From contig CP060501.1 in NCBI GenBank assembly GCA_024760545.1, positions 967,501 through 1,031,500 of the forward strand: a DNA stretch of 64,000 nt. The letters are read 5' to 3'. Shown piece by piece: positions 36,614 to 45,599 of the stretch (positions within the stretch are counted from its first letter, which is position 1; each line of letters opens with the position of its first letter). Position numbers and translations under genes: made by a program. The notes beneath the pieces were generated by a model. That model saw nothing but the letters and a program-made list of their open reading frames with translations, was not told where the DNA came from and ran no database searches. The stretch comes from Nitrospira sp. GTDB taxonomy: Bacteria; Nitrospirota; Nitrospiria; Nitrospirales; Nitrospiraceae.

Positions 36614-37249
36614 TCATCGGCGAAGCGTCCGCACCGCTTCCGCGAGCGACTGCACATCGTTGCGTGACAAGGTGACGTCGATATCCAGGTATTGCTTGAT
36701 GATGGCGTTGATCCGTCGAACCGCTTCGACGTTGGTCCGGTACTGATCGAAGGCCGTCAGATCCACCGCGGACGACGCCTGTGAATCTTTCGCGACACGC
36801 TGCTCGATCCGACCAATCAGTTCAGGAAGCTTTTGCAGCAGACTGTTCATGTCTCCCATACCGGCCTGAAAAATAACCTGCCCGGTCGGTCCCTTGCGCT
36901 CGGGGAGATTCTTCAGCCGAATCTCGTTGACCAGCGCGATGATCTCCGTCCCCAACAGGTCGGCATCGTCTTTGGCCAACTCGGGGTCGGCCACATCGGT
37001 CAGTTTGGGGTTTGTGGTGGCCCATTGCAGCGCCAAGTTGAGCTTGAGCCGAGTTTGAACATAGCGGTACCATTGCTGATGCCGCTCGGTCACGTTGCTG
37101 ACCAGCTCGCGGTACTCCTGCATCAGTCGTTCACTCTCGGCATAGGCCTGGTCTTTGGCGATCAAGGCCTGCTTGACTTCGGGCGGAGTGGCGCAACCGA
37201 CACACAGCAGCAGACTGAGTGAGGCAACAAAGATGTGCGCCGATCTCAT
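36614..37249 (-). CDS. Helical lipoprotein of unknown function
   Basis: 211 residues from ATG 37249 (GGAGGAATCACG before it is a good site); 16 upstream codons are open but not needed. Signal peptide and lipobox (LCVGC). The remainder is helical with heptads (QALIAKDQAYAESERLMQEY). Upstream and co-directional with 35873-36583 at 30 bases. No known family. Confidence 0.65.
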   Translation of the reverse strand: MRSAHIFVASLSLLLCVGCATPPEVKQALIAKDQAYAESERLMQEYRELVSNVTERHQQWYRYVQTRLKLNLALQWATTNPKLTDVADPELAKDDADLLGTEIIALVNEIRLKNLPERKGPTGQVIFQAGMGDMNSLLQKLPELIGRIEQRVAKDSQASSAVDLTAFDQYRTNVEAVRRINAIIKQYLDIDVTLSRNDVQSLAEAVRTLRR

Positions 37250-37426
37250 CGTGATTCCTCCTTCCGACTTATGCCGGAAACGATCATGCACGAACACGAG
37301 GTGCGTACCTACTGAATTCTTTTAAGGATGGCGCAAGGGTAGCGAGAGCAACAGGCGAATGCAAGAAGAATATCGGGCAATACGTACCTTACCCATATGT
37401 AGTTATTGGAGCGTAGCGGGCACCTA

Positions 37427-38623
37427 TTAAGAGCCTCCTTCCTTTGACATGCCGTCGACAATTTCCTGGTAATAGGAATCCACCATCGCCGAGTAGGCCT
37501 CCTCGACGATCACCAATTGCCGTCGGTCAAACGTATTGGCGCAGTACAGGTATTGGAGCCCCCGAGAAGCGCCGCGCTCGACATGCAGTTGTCGACCCTC
37601 CGGTCCTTCGTGCGTCATCTCTCTAGCCACTTCCCGATTTTCCAACTGCTCCCATGCAGCCTGGGCCGATGGCCAATGGTTCTCGTAGAGCGGCGCGCGA
37701 GGATCGGTGGCAACGGGCACAGCGTTCTGAGCAAATACTTGACCGCTATCCTGCTCCGGCCGCTCATCCCAAGCCGCAACGGTCTGTCCCCCCTTCTGCA
37801 TCAGATAGAATGGACCATCTTCCACCGCCTCTTCGATCGATCGGTATTGGATTGGGGCGGAAGTCTCAACCGGCTGTAATCCTCTGTGGGCCAAGGCGCG
37901 CTGAAAGGGCACTCGCCTGGCCAATTGCCGCGTTTTCTCGCTCGCGATCATCCGGCCATTTGGGTGGAGAACCTCGCAGAGCCGATCGAGCCGAGCACCC
38001 AGCCCTGTCCGCCGTTCAAACGACGCCTGCTGTAACACATTGCGCGCTCGCTCGAACGTTCGCCAACTTTGGCTCGGAAGACCGGGGTCGTGCTCGGCCT
38101 GTAACAATGCGTGAGCCGTGAGGATCAGGTCATAGACCCCTGGCAGAGGTTCGGCCTCCGCATCGACACACTCGAAACGAAGATTGTCCAGACCAAGCTC
38201 GTGAGCCTTTTTCCGTGCAACCGCGAGTGAAGCTGCTGAGCGGTCAACCCCCACAAACGTTCGGTCACGAAACTGCCGAGCATAGAAGGTGGTCAGAATC
38301 CCGAGGCCACAACCGAAATCGAGAATATTCTTCGCTTGGCCGAGCGATGCGATCGTCCGTCGCCCGATCGCTTCATAGTACTCATAGCGCTGGCTGTAGA
38401 GGACTGGAAAGATCGTCGGATGCGCGGTGAGATCGTAAAATGCAATTTCGTTGTCACGATCGCCGTTTCGTTTTTGCTCGACGCGTAAGGCCAACAGCTT
38501 GAGATCTTCCGATGAGAGTTGCCGTCTCTGCCACGCAAAGTACTCGCGGTCCGACGTGAAGCGTCTGAGCCCCCACCAGGCAAGATGCTCGCGAAGCGAT
38601 CGCTGCAGGGAATCAGAAACCAT
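37427..38623 (-). CDS. SAM-dependent methyltransferase with extra C-terminal domain
   Basis: 398 residues from ATG 38623 (an ATG 33 bases upstream lies inside the repeat element). Class I methyltransferase fold: motif I ILDFGCGLGILTTF, motif II-like VGVDRSAASL, and DLILTAHALL. The last ~110 residues (ENHWPSAQAAWEQLENREVA and on) form a separate domain rich in Trp/Glu, possibly WGR-like. Function unknown. Repeat element directly upstream, proA-like gene beyond it. Confidence 0.7.
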   Translation of the reverse strand: MVSDSLQRSLREHLAWWGLRRFTSDREYFAWQRRQLSSEDLKLLALRVEQKRNGDRDNEIAFYDLTAHPTIFPVLYSQRYEYYEAIGRRTIASLGQAKNILDFGCGLGILTTFYARQFRDRTFVGVDRSAASLAVARKKAHELGLDNLRFECVDAEAEPLPGVYDLILTAHALLQAEHDPGLPSQSWRTFERARNVLQQASFERRTGLGARLDRLCEVLHPNGRMIASEKTRQLARRVPFQRALAHRGLQPVETSAPIQYRSIEEAVEDGPFYLMQKGGQTVAAWDERPEQDSGQVFAQNAVPVATDPRAPLYENHWPSAQAAWEQLENREVAREMTHEGPEGRQLHVERGASRGLQYLYCANTFDRRQLVIVEEAYSAMVDSYYQEIVDGMSKEGGS

Positions 38624-38630
38624 TTTAACG

Positions 38631-38797
38631 GGCTCGCTCAAAACCGTTGCCAGCAAGGCCGCAAGGAGTGAGAACCACGAGTCGTAACCTTCTTCACCCG
38701 CCCGCCCCGAGCTGCCAGAGCAGCTCTCTCCCGTTGAGGGTACGTTGAGTGGTTCGAACGACTGAGAACGAAGCTGGCGAGCGTTTTCAGCGAGCGC
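38631..38797. repeat. Intergenic inverted-repeat element, copy 3 (inverted, diverged)
   Basis: ~167 bp. Read in reverse complement it shares with copies 1 and 2: GCTGAAAACGCTCGCCAGC, CTCAACGTACC, and TGCGGCCTTGCTGG. Arms GGCTCGCTCAAAACC and GTTTTCAGCGAGCGCC are complementary. The core is longer than in the other copies. It fills the space between the methyltransferase start and the ProA-like gene stop. Confidence 0.75.
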
Positions 38798-40165
38798 CTA
38801 GGGACGTTTCAGCATGATGGCATCGAAGTAAGTGTCGGGCACCGGATGCGGTAATCGAAGCTGCCCCGCCCCAAACGCGACATACTTTTCACAGGTCAAT
38901 TGTTCCAAGCCGATCGGCCCCTTCGCATGCAGCTTGCCCACACTCAGACCGACGTCGCATCCCAGACCGAAACTATCGCCTGCGTGCAGCCGTGTCGAGG
39001 CATTCACGAGCACTGCGCTCGCATCGACTTCCCGCGTGAATCGCAGCGCGGATTCGTAGCGGCTGGTGGCGATCCCCGCGGTCTGACATGCCCCGTGCGC
39101 CGCGATATGTGCCAGTGCCTCATCGATATCCTCCACCATCTTGATGGCCAACACCGGACCGGCAAACTGAGTATGCCAATCCGCATCCGTCGCAGGAACG
39201 ATCGACGTATGGCCCGTCATGGCCATCTGTCCCATGAGGGCGACCGTTTTGGGGCACGCACGCACTTCCACCTTGAATTGATCCAGCAGACGGTTGATCA
39301 ACGGAGGTAAGAATTGCCGTCCGATGACCTGTTGCACCAGCAAGGTATCCAAGGCATTGGAGGCTCCCGGCTGTTGCACTTTGGAGTTGATCACCAAATT
39401 CTGGGCAACCGGTATGTCGGTGTCTTCATCGACAAAAAATTGGGTGAGCCCTCCGTCATCACACAAGATCGGGACCTTCGCTTGCTCCGCGACTGCTTTC
39501 CGCAATCCTGCCCCACCGCGCACGATCATCGCGTCGAGACTTTTGCCCGAACGCATCAGCTCGATCGCGACCTCCTTCTCTTGGCGGTCAATGAGCACCC
39601 ACGCCCCTTGGGGTACGCCGTTTTTTGTCGCCGCCTCCCGTAACCGCACGTCGATCGCCTGATGCGTCAAGCTCCATTCCGGAGCTCCGCGAAAGATACA
39701 GAGATTGCCTGATTTGAGACAGAGCGCGATCGACTCGACGGTCACGAGCGGACTCCGTTCGGAAATCATGCCGACCACCCCGATGGGAACCCTGACCTTG
39801 GATACCTGCAATCCATCAGGACGCTCGTGTCGTGCTGTCACAGCACCGACAGGATCCGGCAGATCGGCGATGAGATGCAACCGCTCGACAATTTCCTTCA
39901 GATGGTCGGTCGACATACGCACGCGGGCCACGGCAGCCTTCATCCGATTTTTGGCTTCGGCGCCATCAAAGGACTTCCCGATGGCATCGACCTCTTTCGC
40001 ATTCACCGCCAGAATGGCTGACTCGTCGCCGGCAATACGATCGGCCATGGCATGGAGCGCCCTCGACTTCACCGGACCCGGAAGCCGAGCCAGTCTTATC
40101 GAGACCTCTCTGCAATCTTTCAATAACCTATCGAGATAGAGCTTAACTGGAACTTCAATCGCCAT
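38798..40165 (-). CDS. Glutamate-5-semialdehyde dehydrogenase-like protein with Ser in place of catalytic Cys
   Basis: 455 residues, ~35 longer than usual ProA. Aldehyde dehydrogenase fold; the C-terminal half is clearly ProA (DASAVLVNASTRLHAGDSFG, LHAKGPIGLEQLTCEKYVAF). But the catalytic Cys block, normally R.G.CNA.ETLLV, reads QQPGASNALDTLLV, with Ser (codon TCC) in place of Cys, and the start of the NADP block reads PIGVVGMISERSPLVTVESI rather than YESRPNVT. So either a second, altered paralog or a divergent, possibly inactive one. No proB nearby. Reduction of gamma-glutamyl phosphate for proline would be the ancestral reaction. Confidence 0.75.
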   Translation of the reverse strand: MAIEVPVKLYLDRLLKDCREVSIRLARLPGPVKSRALHAMADRIAGDESAILAVNAKEVDAIGKSFDGAEAKNRMKAAVARVRMSTDHLKEIVERLHLIADLPDPVGAVTARHERPDGLQVSKVRVPIGVVGMISERSPLVTVESIALCLKSGNLCIFRGAPEWSLTHQAIDVRLREAATKNGVPQGAWVLIDRQEKEVAIELMRSGKSLDAMIVRGGAGLRKAVAEQAKVPILCDDGGLTQFFVDEDTDIPVAQNLVINSKVQQPGASNALDTLLVQQVIGRQFLPPLINRLLDQFKVEVRACPKTVALMGQMAMTGHTSIVPATDADWHTQFAGPVLAIKMVEDIDEALAHIAAHGACQTAGIATSRYESALRFTREVDASAVLVNASTRLHAGDSFGLGCDVGLSVGKLHAKGPIGLEQLTCEKYVAFGAGQLRLPHPVPDTYFDAIMLKRP

Positions 40166-40389
40166 AGGGGCCGTTTTTCGCGGGATATGCCTTCCAAGGA
40201 TTCATTGCAATCAGCCCATCACCCTGAGACAATGATAGGATCATAGGGCGTCGGACTATAGCACGCATTTTTTCGACGAGTAAACAACGGTCAGCGGGTT
40301 TTCGATTCAATCTGTCCCAATTCGATGCTCGATATGGAAAATAAGAAATCGGTGAGCCGACTCGTGTTTGCGCAAGAAAAGGAGGAGTG

Positions 40390-41220
40390 ATGCGGTCTCT
40401 AGCACAGGTGCACGTACGTGGTTTCAGCATGGCTCTCTGGATGTGTTTGGCGCTATCGCTGGGAGCGTGCACTTCTCTTAAGCCCATGAATCCTCTGAAT
40501 CCCCCGACACGAGCGACCCCTGAACAGGAAACCGAACGGGAACGGGAGAGCCAAACTCCCAAAGTGGTTCAAGTTCGTCCAAACGGGAGTAGTCCGCAAC
40601 AATGTGTGGTCAATTTCGACGACGAAGCTGCGCTCTCACAAATCCTTGCCCAGGCTCGATCGACTCTCGCGTTCAAAACAGCCCGATCGCCGTCAGGACC
40701 ATTGCAAATGTGCGATCCCTCCAAGCATAGCGACTGCTGGACCTACCGCCAGCGTTGTCAAAAACATGACGTCAACTTAGACAGCCTGGGACAAAATCAT
40801 TTTCATTTGAGCATGGCGAGAGGAATCGAGTGCTACACCCTTCCGGACCCGGGAGATGGTCTTGGCCGAGGCTTCGGCAAACTTGTCGATTGGAAATGCA
40901 CCGATGTCGATTGGGCGAAGACTCCCAGAGTGCTCTCCTCTCACGACCAAAACCAGTGGATTCGCGTCTGGCTCAGCAACGGCGAGACTCATGCGTTTAC
41001 GTATTTTGACATGGAGTCTATTCGCGTCCTGCCGGATACACCGATCCAACTCTGGTTTCGGAAGCGCGACGGAACTTGGTGGTTCTGGCCGGAGTTGAAC
41101 GCAGGAAGTACATGGAACACCCGTGAGTGGACTCGCGATGTGTCGGAAGTCCGAGTGCGAGGAGCAAGGGCGGGCCGTGCAAGCTCCTATATGATCGGGT
41201 CCGTCACCATTCGCGACTAG
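40390..41220 (+). CDS. Lipoprotein of unknown function
   Basis: 276 residues from ATG 40390 (AGGAGG 6 bases upstream; GTG one codon earlier is possible). Lipobox LGACTSLKPMNP with a Pro/Glu/Arg-rich linker (ATPEQETERERESQT). The C-terminal part is Trp-rich and strand-rich (WIRVWLSNGETHAFTYFDME, ELNAGSTWNTREW, VRVRGARAG), resembling secreted carbohydrate- or ligand-binding folds, but no family is assigned. Stands alone, divergent from the proA-like gene. Confidence 0.65.
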   Translation: MRSLAQVHVRGFSMALWMCLALSLGACTSLKPMNPLNPPTRATPEQETERERESQTPKVVQVRPNGSSPQQCVVNFDDEAALSQILAQARSTLAFKTARSPSGPLQMCDPSKHSDCWTYRQRCQKHDVNLDSLGQNHFHLSMARGIECYTLPDPGDGLGRGFGKLVDWKCTDVDWAKTPRVLSSHDQNQWIRVWLSNGETHAFTYFDMESIRVLPDTPIQLWFRKRDGTWWFWPELNAGSTWNTREWTRDVSEVRVRGARAGRASSYMIGSVTIRD

Positions 41221-41242
41221 ACAGGTCAGGTCGAAGCAACGC

Positions 41243-42562
41243 TCATCCTGTGGAATGAGAACCCGCAATCGTCGATGATGCGGTGGACGACGTCTGATGC
41301 TTGTGCTGACGAGCGAGCATAGCCGCGAGCCATGCCCAGGCCAGCATCAATGGCACCAGTGCCCAGGCGATGTGGGCGGTGGTGGCTCCGAGTGTCTTCA
41401 CGCCGGTGACCAGCCAGGCGGTGGATGCATCTCCTCCGCGTGAAATGGCTGTGTCGATAAAGTTCTTCGCCTTGTACTTTTCTTCACGACTGACGATAGT
41501 AAACAGCACTTCTCGCGACGGTTTGGACAACGCATATTCCCCCACCCTGCGCAGAACCGAAAAGATGACATAGACCATCAGCGTCGGCCACAGGGCGATC
41601 CCTATAAATCCCATCACACTGACCGCCGGGAGAAAGAGCAGGCCCGCTACCAGCCCAAACCGGCTGATTACCCCCTTGGTAATGAATACCTGGGTCAGCC
41701 AGGTCAACAGATTGGTGACAAGATCTAGACTAGAGAAGAGACGCGTACGAGCCTCCGGCTGATCGAGATATTCCGCCACCAAACGAGTCTGTTCAAAGTA
41801 CAAGAAGGTTGCGGTCATGGTCAGCAGGGCCAGGTAGCCGCAGATCCCAAGTAAATAGGGCGAAGAGAATGTCAGACGGATTCCCGCCAGGAAACTTCCC
41901 CTGAGAGGATCGCCCGGGTGCGGTCGATGGTGTTCCGACCGTTGCCGACTCCACTGATCAAGCCGGAATATGCATCCCAGGCACAACAACAGAAACGCCG
42001 TCGAGGCCAACATCAAGACCGGAACCGGGAAAACAGACGTGAGGCCTGTTGTCAGCAGTGGGCCGACTATCGCTCCACTGCTCCCTCCCGCGGCAATGAC
42101 CCCAAACAGCCGCGCTCCCTGCTCCGGTGTAAAGATGTCGTCCATGAAACTCCAGAACACGGACACGACGAACAGATTGAACACCGACAACCAGATAAAA
42201 AACCCACGGGCTACCCACTCCGGGGACACATGACTCGTCATCAACACATAAAACGCAACCAGATTCGTGATGAAGAAGGTGTAGACGGTCAACAGCAGCC
42301 GATCGCGCGTATATCGGGCCGAGAGCCATCCGAAGAGCGGCGTGGCGGCAAGCATGGCCAAAAATGTCCCGGACATCATCCACGGGAGATTCTTCAGCCC
42401 TCCCTCAATGGCCATTTCGTCGCGAACGGGACGGAGAATGGAATACCCGCAAAGCAAACAGAAAAAATATGCAAAGGCCCAGGCCAACGGAACCAATTCT
42501 TCCCGTTTGGCACCAAGAGACTCCGCCCATCGAACAAGAATCGTCTGACTCGGTTCGCCCAT
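41243..42562 (-). CDS. ATP/ADP-translocase-like major facilitator protein
   Basis: 439 residues from ATG 42562 (upstream ATG 12 codons earlier is not needed). Twelve predicted membrane helices. Start [29 protein letters not shown] and later [22 protein letters not shown] match the NTP/NDP exchanger (TlcA-type) and related MFS proteins of unknown substrate found in many free-living bacteria. Whether it moves nucleotides is not shown here. Divergent from the threonine aldolase gene. Confidence 0.75.
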   Translation of the reverse strand: MGEPSQTILVRWAESLGAKREELVPLAWAFAYFFCLLCGYSILRPVRDEMAIEGGLKNLPWMMSGTFLAMLAATPLFGWLSARYTRDRLLLTVYTFFITNLVAFYVLMTSHVSPEWVARGFFIWLSVFNLFVVSVFWSFMDDIFTPEQGARLFGVIAAGGSSGAIVGPLLTTGLTSVFPVPVLMLASTAFLLLCLGCIFRLDQWSRQRSEHHRPHPGDPLRGSFLAGIRLTFSSPYLLGICGYLALLTMTATFLYFEQTRLVAEYLDQPEARTRLFSSLDLVTNLLTWLTQVFITKGVISRFGLVAGLLFLPAVSVMGFIGIALWPTLMVYVIFSVLRRVGEYALSKPSREVLFTIVSREEKYKAKNFIDTAISRGGDASTAWLVTGVKTLGATTAHIAWALVPLMLAWAWLAAMLARQHKHQTSSTASSTIAGSHSTG

Positions 42563-42654
42563 GCGTGCCCAGTGTAGCAGGTGTGCTTTCGCCTGCAAGT
42601 GGCATATCTGTTAGAATGCGGCGGGCCGTGTGGAATTCTCGGGAGACACACCAC

Positions 42655-43686
42655 ATGATTGATCTTCGTAGCGACACCGTCACGAAACCGACGGACGAGA
42701 TGCGGAAGGCCATGGCGCGCGCCGAAGTCGGCGACGACGTGTATGGTGAAGATCCGACCGTCAATCGGCTGCAAGACATGGCGGCCAACCTGCTCGGCAA
42801 GCGCTTCGCGCTCTTTGTCCCCTCCGGAACCATGGCCAATCAACTGGCGATTCGGTCACAGACCCAGCCAGGGCAGGAGATTATCGTCGAAAGCAAGAGT
42901 CATATCGTCCGTTACGAGCAGGGGGCGGCCGGGGCACTGGCAGGCGTGCAACTCCATTGGGTGGTCGGTGAACGGGGGATCATGACCGCCGAGCAGGTGG
43001 AAGCCGCGATCAGGCCGAACGATCCCCATAGCATCATGACGGCTTTGATCTGCCTCGAAAATACACACAATGCCGGAGGCGGGACGATTTATTCCCTGTC
43101 CACGATCGAAAGAATCCGCGCCATTGCCGTCAGACATGGGATTCCCATGCATCTCGACGGAGCCAGGCTTTTCAATGCCGTGGCCGCTACGACGCTGCCC
43201 CCCACGGTGTACGCACAGCACTTTGAAACCGTCTCGATCTGTCTCTCGAAGGGGCTGGGAGCTCCCGTTGGATCGCTGTTGATCTCAAACGACCAACGAA
43301 TCATCGATCGCGCCCGCCGCTTTCGGCGCATGTATGGAGGGGCCATGCGGCAAGCAGGCATTCTGGCGGCCGCCGGCATCTACGCCTTGGATCGGCACGT
43401 CGCCCGCCTCAAGACCGACCACGACAATGCAAAAAAACTGGCTCGCCTGCTTCAGCAGATTCCCTCGATCCAGATTGCACCGCAGCACGTGGAGACCAAT
43501 ATCGTCATTTTCGACATCATCGACGAGCCGCGCTCTCCCGCCGAACTGGTCGCTGCTCTGAAAGAGCAGGGGGTACTTATCAACGCGACTGGAGGGAAAT
43601 CCTATCGAGCCGTCACCCATCTCAACATCTCGGAGAAGCAGATCGACGAAGCCTCCGCCGTTTTTTCGAAAGTCCTCTCACGTTGA
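42655..43686 (+). CDS. ltaE: Low-specificity L-threonine aldolase
   Basis: 343 residues from ATG 42655; the longer open frame to 42364 is not credible. PLP-dependent fold type [21 protein letters not shown] is the family start; PLP lysine in [26 protein letters not shown] and [13 protein letters not shown] also match. Cleaves L-threonine (allo-threonine) to glycine and acetaldehyde, or works in reverse. Cytoplasmic. Upstream of the nucleotidyltransferase gene by 70 bases. Confidence 0.95.
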   Translation: MIDLRSDTVTKPTDEMRKAMARAEVGDDVYGEDPTVNRLQDMAANLLGKRFALFVPSGTMANQLAIRSQTQPGQEIIVESKSHIVRYEQGAAGALAGVQLHWVVGERGIMTAEQVEAAIRPNDPHSIMTALICLENTHNAGGGTIYSLSTIERIRAIAVRHGIPMHLDGARLFNAVAATTLPPTVYAQHFETVSICLSKGLGAPVGSLLISNDQRIIDRARRFRRMYGGAMRQAGILAAAGIYALDRHVARLKTDHDNAKKLARLLQQIPSIQIAPQHVETNIVIFDIIDEPRSPAELVAALKEQGVLINATGGKSYRAVTHLNISEKQIDEASAVFSKVLSR

Positions 43687-43756
43687 ACGTTGACACTCTA
43701 TTTCTTGACCCATAGAATGCCGGAGAGACACCGTCGTTTACTGTTGAAAGAAGGTT

Positions 43757-44542
43757 ATGGATTCAAACACCACGACAAGCACCCCCACGCGAGACGAACT
43801 GAATGCCGAGTTGGTCGAAATCCCGGAACCGCCGGAACAGCCGGAATCACCTTCTCCCCCCGGGTTTGAAGACAATGTGGAAATTGCCTTGCGGCATGTG
43901 AAGGGCCGAAGGGGCGGGGATCTGGTCGGCGTCATACTCGTCGGGTCGGGCGCACGGAGAGCGCTCACTCCGCATAGCGATATCGATCTGATCGCTCTGG
44001 TCAAGGGAGAGGCCGACAGCCACGAGATCCTTCGCGTCGGCGAGCGCTTGGCGGATATCCGCTATCGTGGATACCAGTCTATTGAGGATGACCTCGCCTA
44101 CTCCCTGCGCCTTCCCTCGTTGCTTCGAAAAGGCCGAATCCTTTACGATTATGAGGGCGTCTGTGCGCAGTTGATCGAAAAAGTTCACCAACGATTCCGC
44201 CAAGGCCCGCCGCCGGCTTCCATCAACGAACAGATTCGTCTCAAGGCCGAATGCTTCCACCTGTTGGGGAAAGCACAGGATCTCCTAGAAAAGCCGGGAA
44301 CGGCCCACTATCTATTGACGCTGTTCTACGAAGATTGCATCTCGGCCTTTTTCCGGTTACGAGGGTTTTGGCTGGTCGCCCCTGTGGATGTTCATCGATT
44401 CATGTTTTCGCGTGAACCGGCGCTCGAGCACCTGGCGGGACAATTCCTGACGGCCACCACCCTCGCCGACAGGCTCAACTTTGGACGGCAATTTGCCGAT
44501 CTTCTCTTTAAGGATGTCCCGAATCCTGCCCGCATCGACTGA
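43757..44542 (+). CDS. Nucleotidyltransferase-domain protein
   Basis: 261 residues. An acidic N-terminal tail (~35 residues) precedes a polymerase-beta-type nucleotidyltransferase site GVILVGSGARRALTPHSDID, with the DxD metal pair in HSDIDLIAL. The C-terminal ~120 residues are helical (HEPN/DUF-like, LLGKAQDLLEKPGTAHYLL). Such NT plus helical proteins sometimes act as toxins or modify nucleic acids or proteins; no neighbour gives a clue. Alone between ltaE and gnd. Confidence 0.75.
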   Translation: MDSNTTTSTPTRDELNAELVEIPEPPEQPESPSPPGFEDNVEIALRHVKGRRGGDLVGVILVGSGARRALTPHSDIDLIALVKGEADSHEILRVGERLADIRYRGYQSIEDDLAYSLRLPSLLRKGRILYDYEGVCAQLIEKVHQRFRQGPPPASINEQIRLKAECFHLLGKAQDLLEKPGTAHYLLTLFYEDCISAFFRLRGFWLVAPVDVHRFMFSREPALEHLAGQFLTATTLADRLNFGRQFADLLFKDVPNPARID

Positions 44543-44679
44543 CCGCGGGAATGCGCTGAACCGGTAGCCTCTACGCAAGGACCTTGTTCCCATGCGACGT
44601 GAGAAGAGCCACGCGTGCCCGTGAATAGATCGACGGCTACCGCACCCTCTGTAACCGACATTCATACCAAGGAGCTCTT

Positions 44680-45573
44680 ATGGAACTGGGATTTATCGGA
44701 TTAGGCAAGATGGGGATGAACATGGTCACGCGTCTCCGGCGCGATCAGCACCGCGTGGTCGTCTATGATCGATCCAGTGAACTGATCAAACAGGCGGAAA
44801 GTCACGGGTGTATCAGCTCCACGTCTCTGGCTGATCTTGTGAGTAAACTTGGTGCCCCCCGCGCCGTCTGGATCATGGTTCCGTCCGGATCGCCAACGGA
44901 AGAAACCGTGGAGGCGGTGGCCGCGTTGCTGCAACCTGGAGATACCATCATCGACGGCGGCAATACACGGTTTCATGACGACGTGCGGCGGGCCGCCGAG
45001 TTGAAGAAACGAGGCATCCACTACGTGGACGCCGGAACGAGCGGAGGTATCTGGGGGCTCACCGTCGGCTACTGCCTCATGGTGGGTGGCGAAGCGGCAC
45101 CCGTCCAGCGGCTTGCCCCGGTCTTCAAAACCCTCGCCCCAGAAAACGGGTGGGCGCATGTCGGAGGTGTTGGAGCCGGGCACTATGTGAAGATGGTCCA
45201 CAACGGGATCGAGTACAGTATGATGCAAGGGTATGCGGAAGGGTTTGAGCTGATGTCAAAGAGCGAGTACAAGCTGGACCTGGCAAACATAGCCGACTTG
45301 TGGATGCATGGAAGTGTGGTCCGATCCTGGCTCTTGGAGTTGGCTGCGGGCGCGCTGAAACAGGATCCCAAACTGGAACGCCTGAAAGGATATGTGCAAG
45401 ACTCGGGTGAAGGACGGTGGATGATCGTCGATGCCATCGAGAAAGACGTGCCGGTTCCGACCTTGACGACCGCCCTCTTTACCCGGTTCCGTTCACGGCA
45501 AGACGAATCGTTTACCGAAAAGATGCTGGCCGCCCTTCGCAACGCCTTCGGTGGTCATGCCGTCCGACGATAA
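44680..45573 (+). CDS. gnd: 6-phosphogluconate dehydrogenase (decarboxylating, short NAD type)
   Basis: 297 residues, the short GndA/YqeC type rather than the 470-residue form. NAD(P)-binding MELGFIGLGKMGMNM, catalytic GTSGGIWGLTVGYCLMVGG, and the Lys site VGAGHYVKMVHNGIEYSMMQ. Converts 6-phosphogluconate to ribulose-5-phosphate, producing reduced cofactor and CO2. 26 bases ahead of zwf and co-transcribed, so the oxidative pentose phosphate branch is encoded as one unit. Confidence 0.95.
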   Translation: MELGFIGLGKMGMNMVTRLRRDQHRVVVYDRSSELIKQAESHGCISSTSLADLVSKLGAPRAVWIMVPSGSPTEETVEAVAALLQPGDTIIDGGNTRFHDDVRRAAELKKRGIHYVDAGTSGGIWGLTVGYCLMVGGEAAPVQRLAPVFKTLAPENGWAHVGGVGAGHYVKMVHNGIEYSMMQGYAEGFELMSKSEYKLDLANIADLWMHGSVVRSWLLELAAGALKQDPKLERLKGYVQDSGEGRWMIVDAIEKDVPVPTLTTALFTRFRSRQDESFTEKMLAALRNAFGGHAVRR

Positions 45574-45599
45574 CTCCCGGCAGCATTGAGGAGGCCTTG

